A stretch of 64,000 bases of DNA, taken from Spongiactinospora sp. TRM90649 (GTDB lineage Bacteria; Actinomycetota; Actinomycetes; Streptosporangiales; Streptosporangiaceae). Shown here one piece after another: positions 35,638-44,548 of this stretch (positions are counted from its first letter, which is position 1; each line of letters starts with the position of its first letter). The stretch lies in the NCBI RefSeq assembly GCF_029382225.1, contig NZ_JARLTC010000010.1:124001-188000 (forward strand), read 5' to 3'. Under the pieces are notes generated by a model. It did no database searches, was not told the DNA's origin, and saw only the letters and a list, made by a program, of their open reading frames with translations. Both the position numbers and the translations under genes were made by a program.

Positions 35638-36123
35638 ATGCACCTGGCTCAGCTCAACGTCGCGCACATGCGCGCGCCCAAGGAATCCGCGGTGATGGCC
35701 GAGTTCGTCGCGGCCCTGGCGCCGATCAACGCCCTCGCCGACACCGCCCCCGGCTTCGTCTGGCGCCTGAAGGGCGGCGAGGAGCCCGACGCGACCGTCA
35801 CCCACGCCTTCGGCGACCACCTGCTGATCAACTACTCGGTGTGGGAGGACCGCGAGTCGCTCTGGAACTTCGTCTACCGCAGCGGGCACCTGCCGGTGCT
35901 GCAGCGCCGCCGGGAGTGGTTCCACCGCGTGGCCGAGCCCTACTCCGTCATGTGGTGGGTCGAGGAGGGCGTGCCGCCCTCACTGGACGAGGGCATGGCC
36001 AGGCTGGAACGCCTGCGGGCGGAAGGGCCGGGGCCGCAGGCGTTCACCTTCAAGGAGTTCTACGAGGCCGGCGCGGCCATGGCGGCGGCGAGCCTGCCGG
36101 CCGCGGCCGAGGCCAGGAAATAG
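35638..36123 (+). CDS. DUF3291 family protein
   Basis: 161 residues from the ATG at 35638, which gives the typical family start MHLAQLNVAHMRAP; an in-frame GTG at 35626 lies closer to AAGGGG. The signatures FVWRLKGGEE, INYSVWEDRESLWNFVYRSGH and WFHRVAEPYSVMWWV match this heme-degrading-monooxygenase-like ferredoxin fold. Likely co-transcribed with the Fe-S regulator. Its last 64 bp overlap the end of the convergent DUF3866 gene. Confidence 0.88.
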   Translation: MHLAQLNVAHMRAPKESAVMAEFVAALAPINALADTAPGFVWRLKGGEEPDATVTHAFGDHLLINYSVWEDRESLWNFVYRSGHLPVLQRRREWFHRVAEPYSVMWWVEEGVPPSLDEGMARLERLRAEGPGPQAFTFKEFYEAGAAMAAASLPAAAEARK

Positions 36124-37145
36124 GCCAGGTCGCCGTCCAGGCCGCGGCCCATGGTGGACAGCCTGACGGGGGAGGCCGCCAGGGCCTCGCGCAGGCCGTC
36201 CACGGGCACGCTCACCAGTTCGTGCCGGTCGGCGAGCGGCCTGACCTGCTCGGCGACACGCGCGCCGAACTCGCCGGGCAGCTCGGGCACCGGCACCACG
36301 GCGGGGGCCAGCGCGACCCGGCCGTAGGCGGTCAGCGAGTGGTGGGAGACGCCGACGTGGCGCTCGCGGGCGTCGCCCTCGCTGACCCGCAGCGCCGCCA
36401 CCGGCCGCCCCGACAGCACCGAGACGGCGTTGACGGCCTCGCCCGCCGACACCCCGGAGAACCCCCAGCGGGTGCCGGTGCCCAGGTTGCCGGGGCCCTG
36501 CGCGACGATCGCCACGTCGGCGCCCAGCACGTGCCGGGCCGCCAGCAGGCCGGTGTGGGTGGTCACCGTCTCCACGTCGCCGCCGAACGCCTGCCCGACG
36601 GTCACCACCCCGGCCAGCCAGCCCACCTCGCGGAGCCTGGCGCACGACATGGAGAACCAGGCGGGCAGCGCGCCGCCGTCCTGCATCACGTAGGCCACCC
36701 GGAGGGCGGGGCGCCCGCCGGTCGGCTCAAAGAGCCCGCAGAGCACGGGCGCCAGCGCGGAGTGCAGGTCGGCGACCACCACCGGCATGCCGTCCAGGGA
36801 GTCGGCCTCGCGCAGCGTCTCGTGGTGCGGGGAGTCCTGTTCGTCCGCGCCGAGCACGGTGGCCTGCAGGGGGGTGTACCTGGCCTTGACCAGGTGCCCG
36901 GGACCTTCGGGGTCGGGCGGCAGGCGGTCGGGCACGGCCACCACCATGGCGTAGCCGCCCGTGCCCAGGCCCATGGCCAGCGCCGTCGTGTTGAGAAGGA
37001 CCGTATCGCCGGGTTCCGGACGGCCGACCAGCGCCGGATAAGCAAGCGCGCGCACCTCTTGTCCAGATAGGCTCACCTGGAGTTCCACGGCGCCGTCCCA
37101 CTCCCGCCGGATCTCCACGACTTCGCCCTTACGCCATCTGATCAC
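36060..37145 (-). CDS. DUF3866 family protein
   Basis: 361 residues from the GTG at 37145 (VIRWRKGEVVEIRREW), which follows a TACCCT box at 6 nt spacing and no ribosome site, i.e. probably leaderless. Family features: DTVLLNTTALAMGLGTGGYAMV near the start, then HLVKARYTPLQ, HSALAPV and GPGNLGTGTRWGFSG. Function unknown, and no membrane segment is visible. Divergent from pafB, as often seen near this locus in actinobacteria. Confidence 0.88.
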   Translation of the reverse strand: MIRWRKGEVVEIRREWDGAVELQVSLSGQEVRALAYPALVGRPEPGDTVLLNTTALAMGLGTGGYAMVVAVPDRLPPDPEGPGHLVKARYTPLQATVLGADEQDSPHHETLREADSLDGMPVVVADLHSALAPVLCGLFEPTGGRPALRVAYVMQDGGALPAWFSMSCARLREVGWLAGVVTVGQAFGGDVETVTTHTGLLAARHVLGADVAIVAQGPGNLGTGTRWGFSGVSAGEAVNAVSVLSGRPVAALRVSEGDARERHVGVSHHSLTAYGRVALAPAVVPVPELPGEFGARVAEQVRPLADRHELVSVPVDGLREALAASPVRLSTMGRGLDGDLAYFLASAAAGRLAAAMAAPAS

Positions 37146-37151
37146 GCCGGA

Positions 37152-37157
37152 AGGGTA
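37152..37157 (-). promoter_or_regulatory. Leaderless promoter -10 (TACCCT) for the DUF3866 gene
   Basis: TAnnnT box on the minus strand, 6 nt before the GTG at 37145. Confidence 0.5.
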
Positions 37158-37236
37158 GTGGAACGCGGCGCCCGATGATGCGCTTCCGTGCTTCCGATGC
37201 GCGGTAGCGTCTCCTTGGAGGAGGGGAGGGGACCTA

Positions 37237-38187
37237 ATGTCGCGGCGCAAGACCGAGCGGCTGCTCAACCTTGTCATCTGCCTGCTGGCGACCCGCCGCC
37301 CGCTGCCCGCGGAGCAGATCCGTCAGGTCGTGCCCGGCTACGACCGCGACGGCGACGAGGCTTTCCAGCGCATGTTCGAGCGCGACAAGAACGAACTGCG
37401 CGAGATCGGCATCCCGGTCGAGGTCCACAAGGACCCCTGGGACGACGAGCCGGGTTACCGCATCGTGCGCCAGGCCTACGAGCTGCCCGACATCACGCTG
37501 GCGCCCGACGAGGCGGCCGTGCTCGGCCTCGCGGCGCAGGTGTGGCGGCGGGCCAGCCTGGCCGAGGCGGCGGGCGGGGCGCTGCTGAAGCTCCGCGCGG
37601 CCGGGGTCGAGACCGAGGAGAGCGGGATGGACGCGCTGGAACTGCGCGTCGACACCCGCGACCCGTCGTTCCCGGCGCTGTGGGAGGCGGTGCGCGACCG
37701 GCGGGCCGTCCGGTTCGACTACCGCACGGCGGGCAGCGGCGAGGTCCGCACCCGCACCCTTGAGCCCTGGGGCGTGGTCAGCCGCCGGGGCCGGTGGTAC
37801 GTCATCGGCCACGACCGCGATCGCGACGGCCACCGGGTGTTCCGGCTCAGCCGGATCACCGGGACGGTGACCCCGCTCGGCCGTCCCGGCGAGGTCCGCG
37901 TCCCCGAGGGCGTGAACCTGCGGGAGATGGTGGGCTACCGCGACGACCAGACCATGCCCGAGCGCACCGCCCTGCTGCGCCTGCGCGAGGGCGCCTGCCA
38001 GGGGGTGCGCCACCTGGCCAGGGAGATCCGCCCGTCGGGAGACGGGTGGGAGGAGGCGGAGCTGGTGTTCGCAGACCCCGAGCGGCTGGCCGGCTGGCTG
38101 GCCAGCCTGGGTCCCGACGTCGAGGTCGTCGACCCGCCCGACGCGCGCGAGGCCGTGATCCGCCGGTTGAAGGGAGCGCTGGCATGA
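37237..38187 (+). CDS. pafB: WYL-domain transcriptional regulator PafB
   Basis: 316 residues; ATG after GAGGGGAGGGG. N-terminal winged HTH (RLLNLVICLLATRRPLPAEQI), then a WYL domain (AVRFDYRTAGSG, EPWGVVSRRGRWYVIGHDRDR, FRLSRIT) and WCX-like C-terminus. With PafC it forms the PafBC activator of the LexA-independent DNA damage response in mycobacteria, where the WYL domain is thought to sense single-stranded DNA. Stop overlaps the pafC start (ATGA). Confidence 0.95.
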   Translation: MSRRKTERLLNLVICLLATRRPLPAEQIRQVVPGYDRDGDEAFQRMFERDKNELREIGIPVEVHKDPWDDEPGYRIVRQAYELPDITLAPDEAAVLGLAAQVWRRASLAEAAGGALLKLRAAGVETEESGMDALELRVDTRDPSFPALWEAVRDRRAVRFDYRTAGSGEVRTRTLEPWGVVSRRGRWYVIGHDRDRDGHRVFRLSRITGTVTPLGRPGEVRVPEGVNLREMVGYRDDQTMPERTALLRLREGACQGVRHLAREIRPSGDGWEEAELVFADPERLAGWLASLGPDVEVVDPPDAREAVIRRLKGALA

Positions 38188-39164
38188 GCTCCTCGGCCGA
38201 CCGGCTGCCGCGCCTGCTGGCGCTGGTGCCGTATCTGATGTCGCACCCCGGGGCGCAGGTGGCCGAGGTCGCCAAGATCTTCGCGGTGAGCGAGAAGCAG
38301 CTCATCGACGACCTGCAACTGGTCTGGATGTGCGGCCTGCCCGGCCACACCCCCGGCGACCTGATCGACGTCTCCTGGGACGGCGGCGAGATCCTGATCG
38401 ACAACGCCGAGACGATCGCCAGGCCGCTGCGCCTGGCGGTGGACGAGGCGAGCGCGCTGCTGGTGGCGTTGCGGCTGTTGCTGGAGTTCCCGGAGTTCGC
38501 CGACCTCGGCGACCGCGAGGCGCTGGCCCGGGTGATCGCCAAGCTGGAGCGGGCGGCGGGCGAGGCCGCCGCCGCGGTGAGCAGCCAGGTCACCGTGGAG
38601 GTCGACGTCGAGGCGGCGCCCGACGCCCTGGCCGCCGTCCAGGAGGGGCTGCGAGCCAGGCGGCGGCTGTCGCTGCGCTACTACGTGCCCGGCCGTGACG
38701 AGGTCACCTGGCGCGAGGTCGATCCGATGCGGCTGGTGGTCGCCGACGGGCGTCCGTATCTGGAGGGCTGGTGTTATCGGGCCGAGGCGGTACGCCTCTT
38801 CCGGCTGGACCGTATGCAGGAGGTCCGCGTCCTCGACCTGCCCGCCGAGCCGCCCGCCGACGCCGAGTCGCGTGACGTCACCCAGGGGGTGTTCCGGCCC
38901 TCGCCCACCGATCAGCTCGTGGTCCTGGAGGTGAGCCCGGCGGGGCGCTGGGTGGCGGAGTACTACCCCTGTGAAGAGGTCACCGAGCTGGGCGAAGGGC
39001 GTCTGCGGATCGCCCTGCGGGCCCGTGACCAGGGGTGGCTGGTCCGCCTGGCGCTGCGTCTCGGCGACACCGGCCGGGTGGTCTCGCCCGCGGGACTGGC
39101 CGTCACGGTGCGTGACCGCGCGCGTGCCGCGCTGGCCCACTACGAGCGGGAGCCCGCCCGATGA
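38184..39164 (+). CDS. pafC: WYL-domain transcriptional regulator PafC
   Basis: 326 residues from the ATG at 38184, overlapping the pafB stop by 4 bp and preceded by AAGGGAG. Same plan as PafB: HTH (LPRLLALVPYLMSHPGAQVAEVAKIF), WYL core (LSLRYYVPGRDEVTWREVDPMRLV, RPYLEGWCYRAEAVRLFRLDRM) and C-terminal domain. Partner of PafB. Its stop overlaps the next start (ATGA). Confidence 0.95.
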   Translation: MSSSADRLPRLLALVPYLMSHPGAQVAEVAKIFAVSEKQLIDDLQLVWMCGLPGHTPGDLIDVSWDGGEILIDNAETIARPLRLAVDEASALLVALRLLLEFPEFADLGDREALARVIAKLERAAGEAAAAVSSQVTVEVDVEAAPDALAAVQEGLRARRRLSLRYYVPGRDEVTWREVDPMRLVVADGRPYLEGWCYRAEAVRLFRLDRMQEVRVLDLPAEPPADAESRDVTQGVFRPSPTDQLVVLEVSPAGRWVAEYYPCEEVTELGEGRLRIALRARDQGWLVRLALRLGDTGRVVSPAGLAVTVRDRARAALAHYEREPAR

Positions 39165-39346
39165 TCTGGGTCGTGGCGGCGGTGGCGGCGGCCTTCACGG
39201 GGGTCGCCGTCATCGCGGTTCTGTCGGTGAAGGTGCTGGTAGCCGCACGGGGGCTGCACCGTGAACTGGAACGGACCAGGTCCCGGCTAACCCCCAAACG
39301 GGACAAACTTCGTCAAAAGATCGACGTAATACGGAACCCGGAATGA
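39161..39346 (+). CDS. Small single-span membrane protein between pafC and tatA
   Basis: 61 residues: one N-terminal helix (about 3-28) and a basic cytosolic tail (RELERTRSRLTPKRDKLRQK). Start overlaps the pafC stop. Its size and tail recall TatA-like topology, but it lacks the FG hinge; function unknown. Confidence 0.78.
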   Translation: MIWVVAAVAAAFTGVAVIAVLSVKVLVAARGLHRELERTRSRLTPKRDKLRQKIDVIRNPE

Positions 39347-39416
39347 TGTGACCGCGCGTCGGGGAGCGTACGATCGGTGTCAGTGAAAGCACGTCGCTTG
39401 GTGTAAAGGATGTGTC

Positions 39417-39749
39417 ATGCCCAACCTGGGACCAACTGAGCTGATCATCATCGCGGTCATCGTGGTGCTGCTGTTCGGTGCGAAGAAGCTGCCCGACACC
39501 GCTCGTGCGATCGGCCGCTCCATGCGGATCTTCAAGTCCGAGACCACGAAGCTCCGTGACGACGAGGACGGGACCACGGTGGAGAAGGTCGGTTCCACCG
39601 GCGCTCAGTCCGCCACCCCGCAGCCCGCCGCGCAGCCGCAGCCGCAGATCCAGCAGGCCGTCGTGCTCACCCCTGAGGAGCAGGCCCGGATCATCGCCGA
39701 CCGCGAGCGCGCCGCCACCGCGGCCACGGCCAAGGACAAGCTGAGCTGA
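39417..39749 (+). CDS. tatA: Sec-independent translocase subunit TatA
   Basis: 110 residues. Short N-terminal membrane helix ([18 protein letters not shown]), the FG hinge before an amphipathic helix ([23 protein letters not shown]), and a Gln/Pro-rich soluble tail. Builds the pore that exports folded proteins. AAAGGA precedes the ATG. Confidence 0.95.
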   Translation: MPNLGPTELIIIAVIVVLLFGAKKLPDTARAIGRSMRIFKSETTKLRDDEDGTTVEKVGSTGAQSATPQPAAQPQPQIQQAVVLTPEEQARIIADRERAATAATAKDKLS

Positions 39750-39777
39750 GTCCCCGGCCCCGCACCCGGCCGCGTTC

Positions 39778-39797
39778 CCGGCCCTGTCCCGGGCCGG
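39778..39797 (+). terminator. Short hairpin between tatA and tatC
   Basis: CCGGCCC (39778-39784) pairs with GGGCCGG (39791-39797). Weak; may attenuate so that TatA exceeds TatC. Confidence 0.35.
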
Positions 39798-39870
39798 CTC
39801 CCAGGCCTGACCTCCGGGTGCTCGCCGTCCTCATCCCGTCCACCCCACCCCCCGAGACCAGGACTCCCGC

Positions 39871-40758
39871 ATGGCTCTGCTGAAATGGCCCAAGCCTGGC
39901 GCGAACGGGTCGCAGGCGCGTGACCCCGAGGGGCGCATGCCGCTGATGGACCACCTGCGCGAGCTGCGCAACCGGCTCGTGATCGCGGTCCTCGCGCTGG
40001 TCGTCGGCACCGTGCTCGGTTTCTTGGTCTTCGACCCGGTCTGGGACTTCCTCAAGGCCCCCTTCTGTGAGACCTCCGCCGCGCAGCAGCTCAGGCCCGG
40101 AGAGTGCAGCCTCGCCATCGGCGGCATCTTCCAGTCCTTCTTCCTGACCTTGCACGTGGCGGCGATGGTGGGCGTCGTGGCGTCCTCGCCCGTCTGGCTC
40201 TACCAGGTCTGGGCGTTCGTCACCCCGGGCCTTTACCGCAACGAGCGGCGCTACACCTTCAGCTTCCTCGGGCTGGCCGTCCCGCTGTTCCTGGCCGGCG
40301 CCATCCTGGCCTACCTGGTGATGGACACCAGCCTGTCGATCCTGCTGAGCTTCGCCCCGGAGAGCGGCGTTCCGCTGATCCAGATCGACGAGTACCTCAG
40401 CTATACGATGATCATGCTGCTGGTGTTCGGCGTCTCCTTCGAGCTGCCGCTGCTCATGGTGTTCCTCAACATCATCGGCGTGCTGCCGAGGGCGACGGTG
40501 AAGAAGCACCGCCGCATGGTGATCTTCCTGATGTTCGTCTTCGGCGCCGTGGCCACCCCGGGCGGCGAGCCGTTGACCATGATCGCGCTGGCGTTGCCGA
40601 TGGTCGGCCTGTTCGGCCTGGCCGAGGTGTTCATGTACCTGCGCGAGAAGCGGCAGCCGGTGGCCGAGGACTACTCGGGGCTGAGCGACGACGAGGCGTC
40701 GCCGCTCGACGTGGACTCCGATGGGGGCGCGGACGACGATTCCGATCTCCGGCGATAA
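39871..40758 (+). CDS. tatC: Sec-independent translocase subunit TatC
   Basis: 295 residues with six membrane helices. The N-terminal MPLMDHLRELRNRLVIA is the conserved signal-peptide-binding region, and LYRNERRYTF the family motif in the first cytoplasmic loop. Recognises twin-arginine signal peptides and recruits TatA. The C-terminal tail is acidic. Confidence 0.95.
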   Translation: MALLKWPKPGANGSQARDPEGRMPLMDHLRELRNRLVIAVLALVVGTVLGFLVFDPVWDFLKAPFCETSAAQQLRPGECSLAIGGIFQSFFLTLHVAAMVGVVASSPVWLYQVWAFVTPGLYRNERRYTFSFLGLAVPLFLAGAILAYLVMDTSLSILLSFAPESGVPLIQIDEYLSYTMIMLLVFGVSFELPLLMVFLNIIGVLPRATVKKHRRMVIFLMFVFGAVATPGGEPLTMIALALPMVGLFGLAEVFMYLREKRQPVAEDYSGLSDDEASPLDVDSDGGADDDSDLRR

Positions 40759-40762
40759 GGGA

Positions 40763-40768
40763 TAAATT
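40763..40768 (+). promoter_or_regulatory. Leaderless promoter -10 (TAAATT) for the lipid kinase gene
   Basis: TAnnnT box 6 nt before the GTG at 40775, just after the tatC stop. Confidence 0.45.
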
Positions 40769-40774
40769 CCCGGT

Positions 40775-41670
40775 GTGCCGGGTGAGATAGCGGTCCTTGT
40801 GAATCCCGCCGCCGGTGGCGGACGGTCGCTGCGGCGGCTGGCGCCCGCCGTCCGGCGGTTGCGCGAGGGAGGCCACCCGGTCACAGTGCTCGCGGGCCGA
40901 TCCGCCCGCGAGACCCTGGAGCGCGCCCGTGCGGCGGTCGCCGCACGGCCCCGCGCGCTCGCCGCCTTCGGTGGAGACGGCCTGGTGCACCTGGCGCTGC
41001 AGGCCGTGGCGGGCACCGGCGTGCCGCTGGGCCTGCTGCCCGCAGGAACCGGCAACGACTTCGCCGCCGCGCTCGGCATCCCGCGCGACCCGGTGGCAGC
41101 CGCCTCGGTCGTGCTGCGCGGCGCCGCCGCCCCCTTCGACGCGGCCCGCGTCGTGGCGGGCGCGCGGGCGGGTGAGTGGTTCGCCGGGGTGATGGCCTGC
41201 GGGTTCGACTCCCGCGTCAACGAGCGGGCCAACCGGATGACCCTGCCGGGCGGCACGGCGCGCTACCTGGTGGCCACCGCGGCCGAGCTGCGTTCCTTCC
41301 GCCCCATCCCGTTCAGCGTCACGCTGGACCTCCCCGGCGGGCGCGAGGTCGTCGAGGGCGAGGCGATGCTGGTGGCCGTGGGCAACACCCGCTCCTACGG
41401 CGCGGGCATGCGGATCTGCCCCGCCGCCGACCCCGGCGACGGCCTGCTGGACGTGACGATCCTCCGGGCCATGCCCACCGGCAGGTTCGTGCGCGCCTTC
41501 CCCGCGTATACCGGGGTACCCATGTGGGCCTGTCCTCGGTGACGGTGCACCGCGCCACCCGGGTCGCGCTGGCCGCGCCTTCCGTGGTCGCCTATGCCGA
41601 CGGCGAGCGCCTGGGTACGCTTCCGATGGCCTGTGAGGTGGTCCCCGGAGCGCTCCGGGTGCTGATCTAG
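40775..41670 (+). CDS. Diacylglycerol kinase-like lipid kinase, frameshifted near its end
   Basis: DAGK/sphingosine kinase-like enzyme phosphorylating a lipid alcohol. Start VPGEIAVLVNPAAGGG, then the ATP-binding GGDG (AAFGGDGLVHLALQAV) and PAGTGNDFAAALGIP are intact. The starting frame terminates early at 41542 after FPAYTGVPMWACPR. In the +1-shifted frame the sequence continues as the expected family C-terminus (PRVYRGTHVGLSSVTVHRA, VVAYADGERLGTLPMACEVVPGALRVL) to 41670. One missing C in the run at 41500-41503 explains it. Restored length would be about 298 residues. Either a sequencing indel or a young pseudogene. Confidence 0.85.
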
Positions 41671-41686
41671 ATCTACTTTGTAAAGG
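41670..41686. repeat. 17-bp repeat GATCTACTTTGTAAAGG, copy 2
   Basis: Identical to 22638-22654. Begins at the last base of the lipid kinase stop and lies 63 bp upstream of the helY start. Confidence 0.6.
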
Positions 41687-41735
41687 GGGTGACTTCGGTC
41701 GCCACCAGAGGGACAGACCGGAATCCCGGTATCGG

Positions 41736-41741
41736 TAGGCT
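41736..41741 (+). promoter_or_regulatory. Leaderless promoter -10 (TAGGCT) for helY
   Basis: TAnnnT box 7 nt before the ATG at 41749; no ribosome site. Confidence 0.5.
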
Positions 41742-41748
41742 GAACAGC

Positions 41749-44493
41749 ATGACGACGCCAGCGGAGCGATACGCGGCCTTCCGGCAGAGCATCGCCCACG
41801 AGGGGCCCGCGATCAGGTCGTTCCGCGAGTTGTACGACTTCGATCTGGACGAGTTCCAGATCGACGCCTGCCACGCGCTGGAGGCCGGCGACGGCGTGCT
41901 GGTGGCCGCCCCCACCGGGTCCGGCAAGACGGTCGTCGGGGAGTTCGCGGTCCACCTGGCGCTGGAGCAGGGCCGCAAGTGCTTCTACACCACCCCGATC
42001 AAGGCGCTGTCCAACCAGAAGTACAACGACCTGGTGAAACGCTACGGCACCAAGAAGGTCGGCCTGCTCACCGGAGACAACAGCGTCAACGGCGAGGCCC
42101 CGATCGTGGTCATGACCACCGAGGTGCTGCGCAACATGCTCTACGCCGGGTCCCCGACCCTGGCGGGCCTGGGCTTCGTCGTCATGGACGAGGTGCACTA
42201 CCTGGCCGACCGGTTCCGCGGCGCGGTGTGGGAAGAGGTCATCATCCACCTGCCGGAGTCGGTGCGCCTGGCGGCGCTGTCGGCCACCGTCAGCAACGCC
42301 GAGGAGTTCGGCGAGTGGCTGGGCGAGGTCCGCGGCGACACCACCGTCATCGTCGACGAGCACCGTCCCGTGCCGCTGTGGCAGCACATGATGGTCGGCA
42401 ACCGCCTGTACGACCTGTTCGTCGCCGAGGAGGAGGCCGACCGGCCGCGCGTCAACCCCGAGCTGTCCCGGCTGGCCAGAGACGAGGGCCGGCTGGGCGG
42501 TCCGCCGCGCGGCCGCCGCGGATACGGCCGCCCGCGCGGGTTCCGCGCTCCGAGCCGGGTCGACGTCATCGAGCGGCTCGACGCCGAGGGCCTGCTGCCC
42601 GCGATCACCTTCATCTTCTCCAGGGCGGGCTGCGACGCCGCCGTGATGCAGTGCCTGTACGCCGGGCTGCGGCTGACCACCGAGCGTGAGCGGCACGAGA
42701 TCCGCCAGATCGTGGACGAGCGGACCTCCCACCTGCCCGACGAAGACCTCGCGGTGCTGGGCTTCCTGGAGTGGCGCGAGTGTCTGGAGCGGGGCCTGGC
42801 CGCCCACCACGCGGGCATGCTGCCCACCTTCAAGGAGGTCGTGGAGGAGCTGTTCACCGAAGGGCTGGTCAAGGCGGTCTTCGCCACCGAGACCCTGGCG
42901 CTGGGCATCAACATGCCCGCCCGTTCCGTGGTGATCGAGAAGCTCGACAAGTGGAACGGCGAGACCCACGCCGATCTCACCCCAGGCGAGTACACCCAGC
43001 TCACCGGGCGGGCCGGGCGGCGCGGCATCGACGTCGAGGGTCACGCGGTGGTGGTGTGGCAGCAGGGCACCGACCCGGTGTCGGTCGCGGGCCTGGCCAG
43101 CACCCGCACCTACCCGCTACGCTCCAGCTTCCGCCCGTCGTACAACATGGCGGTCAACCTGGTTGGCCAGGTCGGCAGGGCCCGCGCCAGAACCCTCCTG
43201 GAGGCGTCCTTCGCGCAGTTCCAGGCCGACCGGGCGGTGGTGGGCATCGCCAGGCAGCTCCGCCGTACCGAGGAGGCCCTGGACGGCTACCAGGAGGCGA
43301 TGACCTGCCACCTGGGCGACTTCCCGGAGTACGCCGCGCTGCGCAGGCGGCTGTCCGACCGCGAGTCGGATCTGTCGCGCCAGCGCACGGCGGCCCGCCG
43401 GGCGCAGGCGATCCGCTCGCTTGAGGCGCTCAAGCCCGGCGACGTGATCAGGGTCCCGGCCGGGCGCCGGGCCGGTCTGGCGGTGGTGCTCGACCCCGGG
43501 CTGAACCCGCGCGGCGCGGGACGCGGCGAGGGCCCCTCGCCGCTGGTGCTGACCATCGGCAAGCAGGTGAAGCGGCTGACCTCGACCGACTTCCCGGTGC
43601 CGGTGGAGCCCGTGGACCACCTGCGCATTCCGAAGAACTTCAACTCCCGGGCGCCGAAGGACCGTGCCAACCTGGTCTCCACCATGCACGCCAAGATCGG
43701 CGACCGCGATCTCGGCAAGCCGCCGAGGGCCAGGGACCACGCCGTCGAGGACGACGAGATCAACGACCTGCGGCGGCAGATCAGGCAGCACCCCTGCCAC
43801 GCCTGTGAGGAGCGCGAGGACCACGCCCGCTGGGCCGAGCGTTACTACAAGCAGTACCGCGAGAGCGAGGGGCTGCGCCGCCGCGTGGAGAGCCGGTCCC
43901 ACGTCATCGCCCGCACCTTCGACCGGGTGTGCGGGGTCCTCGAACAGCTCGGCTACCTCGACGGCGAGACCGTCACCGTGCAGGGCAGGCGGCTGGCCGC
44001 GATCTACACCGAGCTCGACCTCCTCACCGCCGAGTGCCTGCGCTCGGGGCTGTGGGACGCCCTCGACCCCGCCGAGCTGGCGGCCTGCGTGTCCGCGCTG
44101 GTCTTCGAGTCGCGCCAGTCCGACGAGGCGCGGCGCCCCAAGATCCCCGCGGGCGAGGCCACCGACACGCTCGCGGCGATGGTGCGACTGTGGGGCGACC
44201 TGGAGGCGATCGAGGAGACGCACGGGCTGTCGTTCACCCGCGAGCCCGACTTCGGCTTCGCCTGGGCCGCGTTCCGCTGGGCCAGGGGCCACAGCCTGGA
44301 CGCCGTGCTCACCGACGGCGCCAACGGCATGGAGCTGGCGGCGGGCGACTTCGTGCGCTGGATGAAGCAGCTCCTCGACCTGCTGGGGCAGATCGGCGAC
44401 GCGGCGGCGCCGCACAGTCCGGTCAAGAAGAACGCGGCCAAGGCGATGGACGCCATCCGCAGGGGCGTGGTCGCCTACACCTCGCTCACCTGA
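41749..44493 (+). CDS. helY: Ski2-like DEVH-box RNA helicase HelY
   Basis: 914 residues. Motif I APTGSGKT (about 50-57), motif II DEVH (about 147-150), SAT (motif III), and motif VI QLTGRAGRRGID are present, as in Mtr4/Ski2/HelY. The long C-terminal region has the DSHCT-like end (ATDTLAAMVRLWGDLEAIEE...; GDFVRWMKQLLDLLGQI). Likely unwinds structured RNA. Same place relative to tatC as in M. tuberculosis (Rv2092c). ATG lacks a ribosome site and follows a leaderless-type box. Confidence 0.95.
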   Translation: MTTPAERYAAFRQSIAHEGPAIRSFRELYDFDLDEFQIDACHALEAGDGVLVAAPTGSGKTVVGEFAVHLALEQGRKCFYTTPIKALSNQKYNDLVKRYGTKKVGLLTGDNSVNGEAPIVVMTTEVLRNMLYAGSPTLAGLGFVVMDEVHYLADRFRGAVWEEVIIHLPESVRLAALSATVSNAEEFGEWLGEVRGDTTVIVDEHRPVPLWQHMMVGNRLYDLFVAEEEADRPRVNPELSRLARDEGRLGGPPRGRRGYGRPRGFRAPSRVDVIERLDAEGLLPAITFIFSRAGCDAAVMQCLYAGLRLTTERERHEIRQIVDERTSHLPDEDLAVLGFLEWRECLERGLAAHHAGMLPTFKEVVEELFTEGLVKAVFATETLALGINMPARSVVIEKLDKWNGETHADLTPGEYTQLTGRAGRRGIDVEGHAVVVWQQGTDPVSVAGLASTRTYPLRSSFRPSYNMAVNLVGQVGRARARTLLEASFAQFQADRAVVGIARQLRRTEEALDGYQEAMTCHLGDFPEYAALRRRLSDRESDLSRQRTAARRAQAIRSLEALKPGDVIRVPAGRRAGLAVVLDPGLNPRGAGRGEGPSPLVLTIGKQVKRLTSTDFPVPVEPVDHLRIPKNFNSRAPKDRANLVSTMHAKIGDRDLGKPPRARDHAVEDDEINDLRRQIRQHPCHACEEREDHARWAERYYKQYRESEGLRRRVESRSHVIARTFDRVCGVLEQLGYLDGETVTVQGRRLAAIYTELDLLTAECLRSGLWDALDPAELAACVSALVFESRQSDEARRPKIPAGEATDTLAAMVRLWGDLEAIEETHGLSFTREPDFGFAWAAFRWARGHSLDAVLTDGANGMELAAGDFVRWMKQLLDLLGQIGDAAAPHSPVKKNAAKAMDAIRRGVVAYTSLT

Positions 44494-44531
44494 GGGCTCA
44501 CCTGAGGGCTCACCTGAGGGCTCACAGGAGG
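44484..44531. repeat. 12-bp tandem repeat GCTCACCTGAGG, 4 copies
   Basis: Three exact copies then GCTCACAGGAGG. The helY stop TGA lies in copy 1. Each unit contains the dyad CTCA-CC-TGAG, so the array may also act as a structured 3' end between the convergent helY and exonuclease genes. Confidence 0.75.
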
Positions 44532-44548
44532 GGCCGCCTGGGGGCGGG

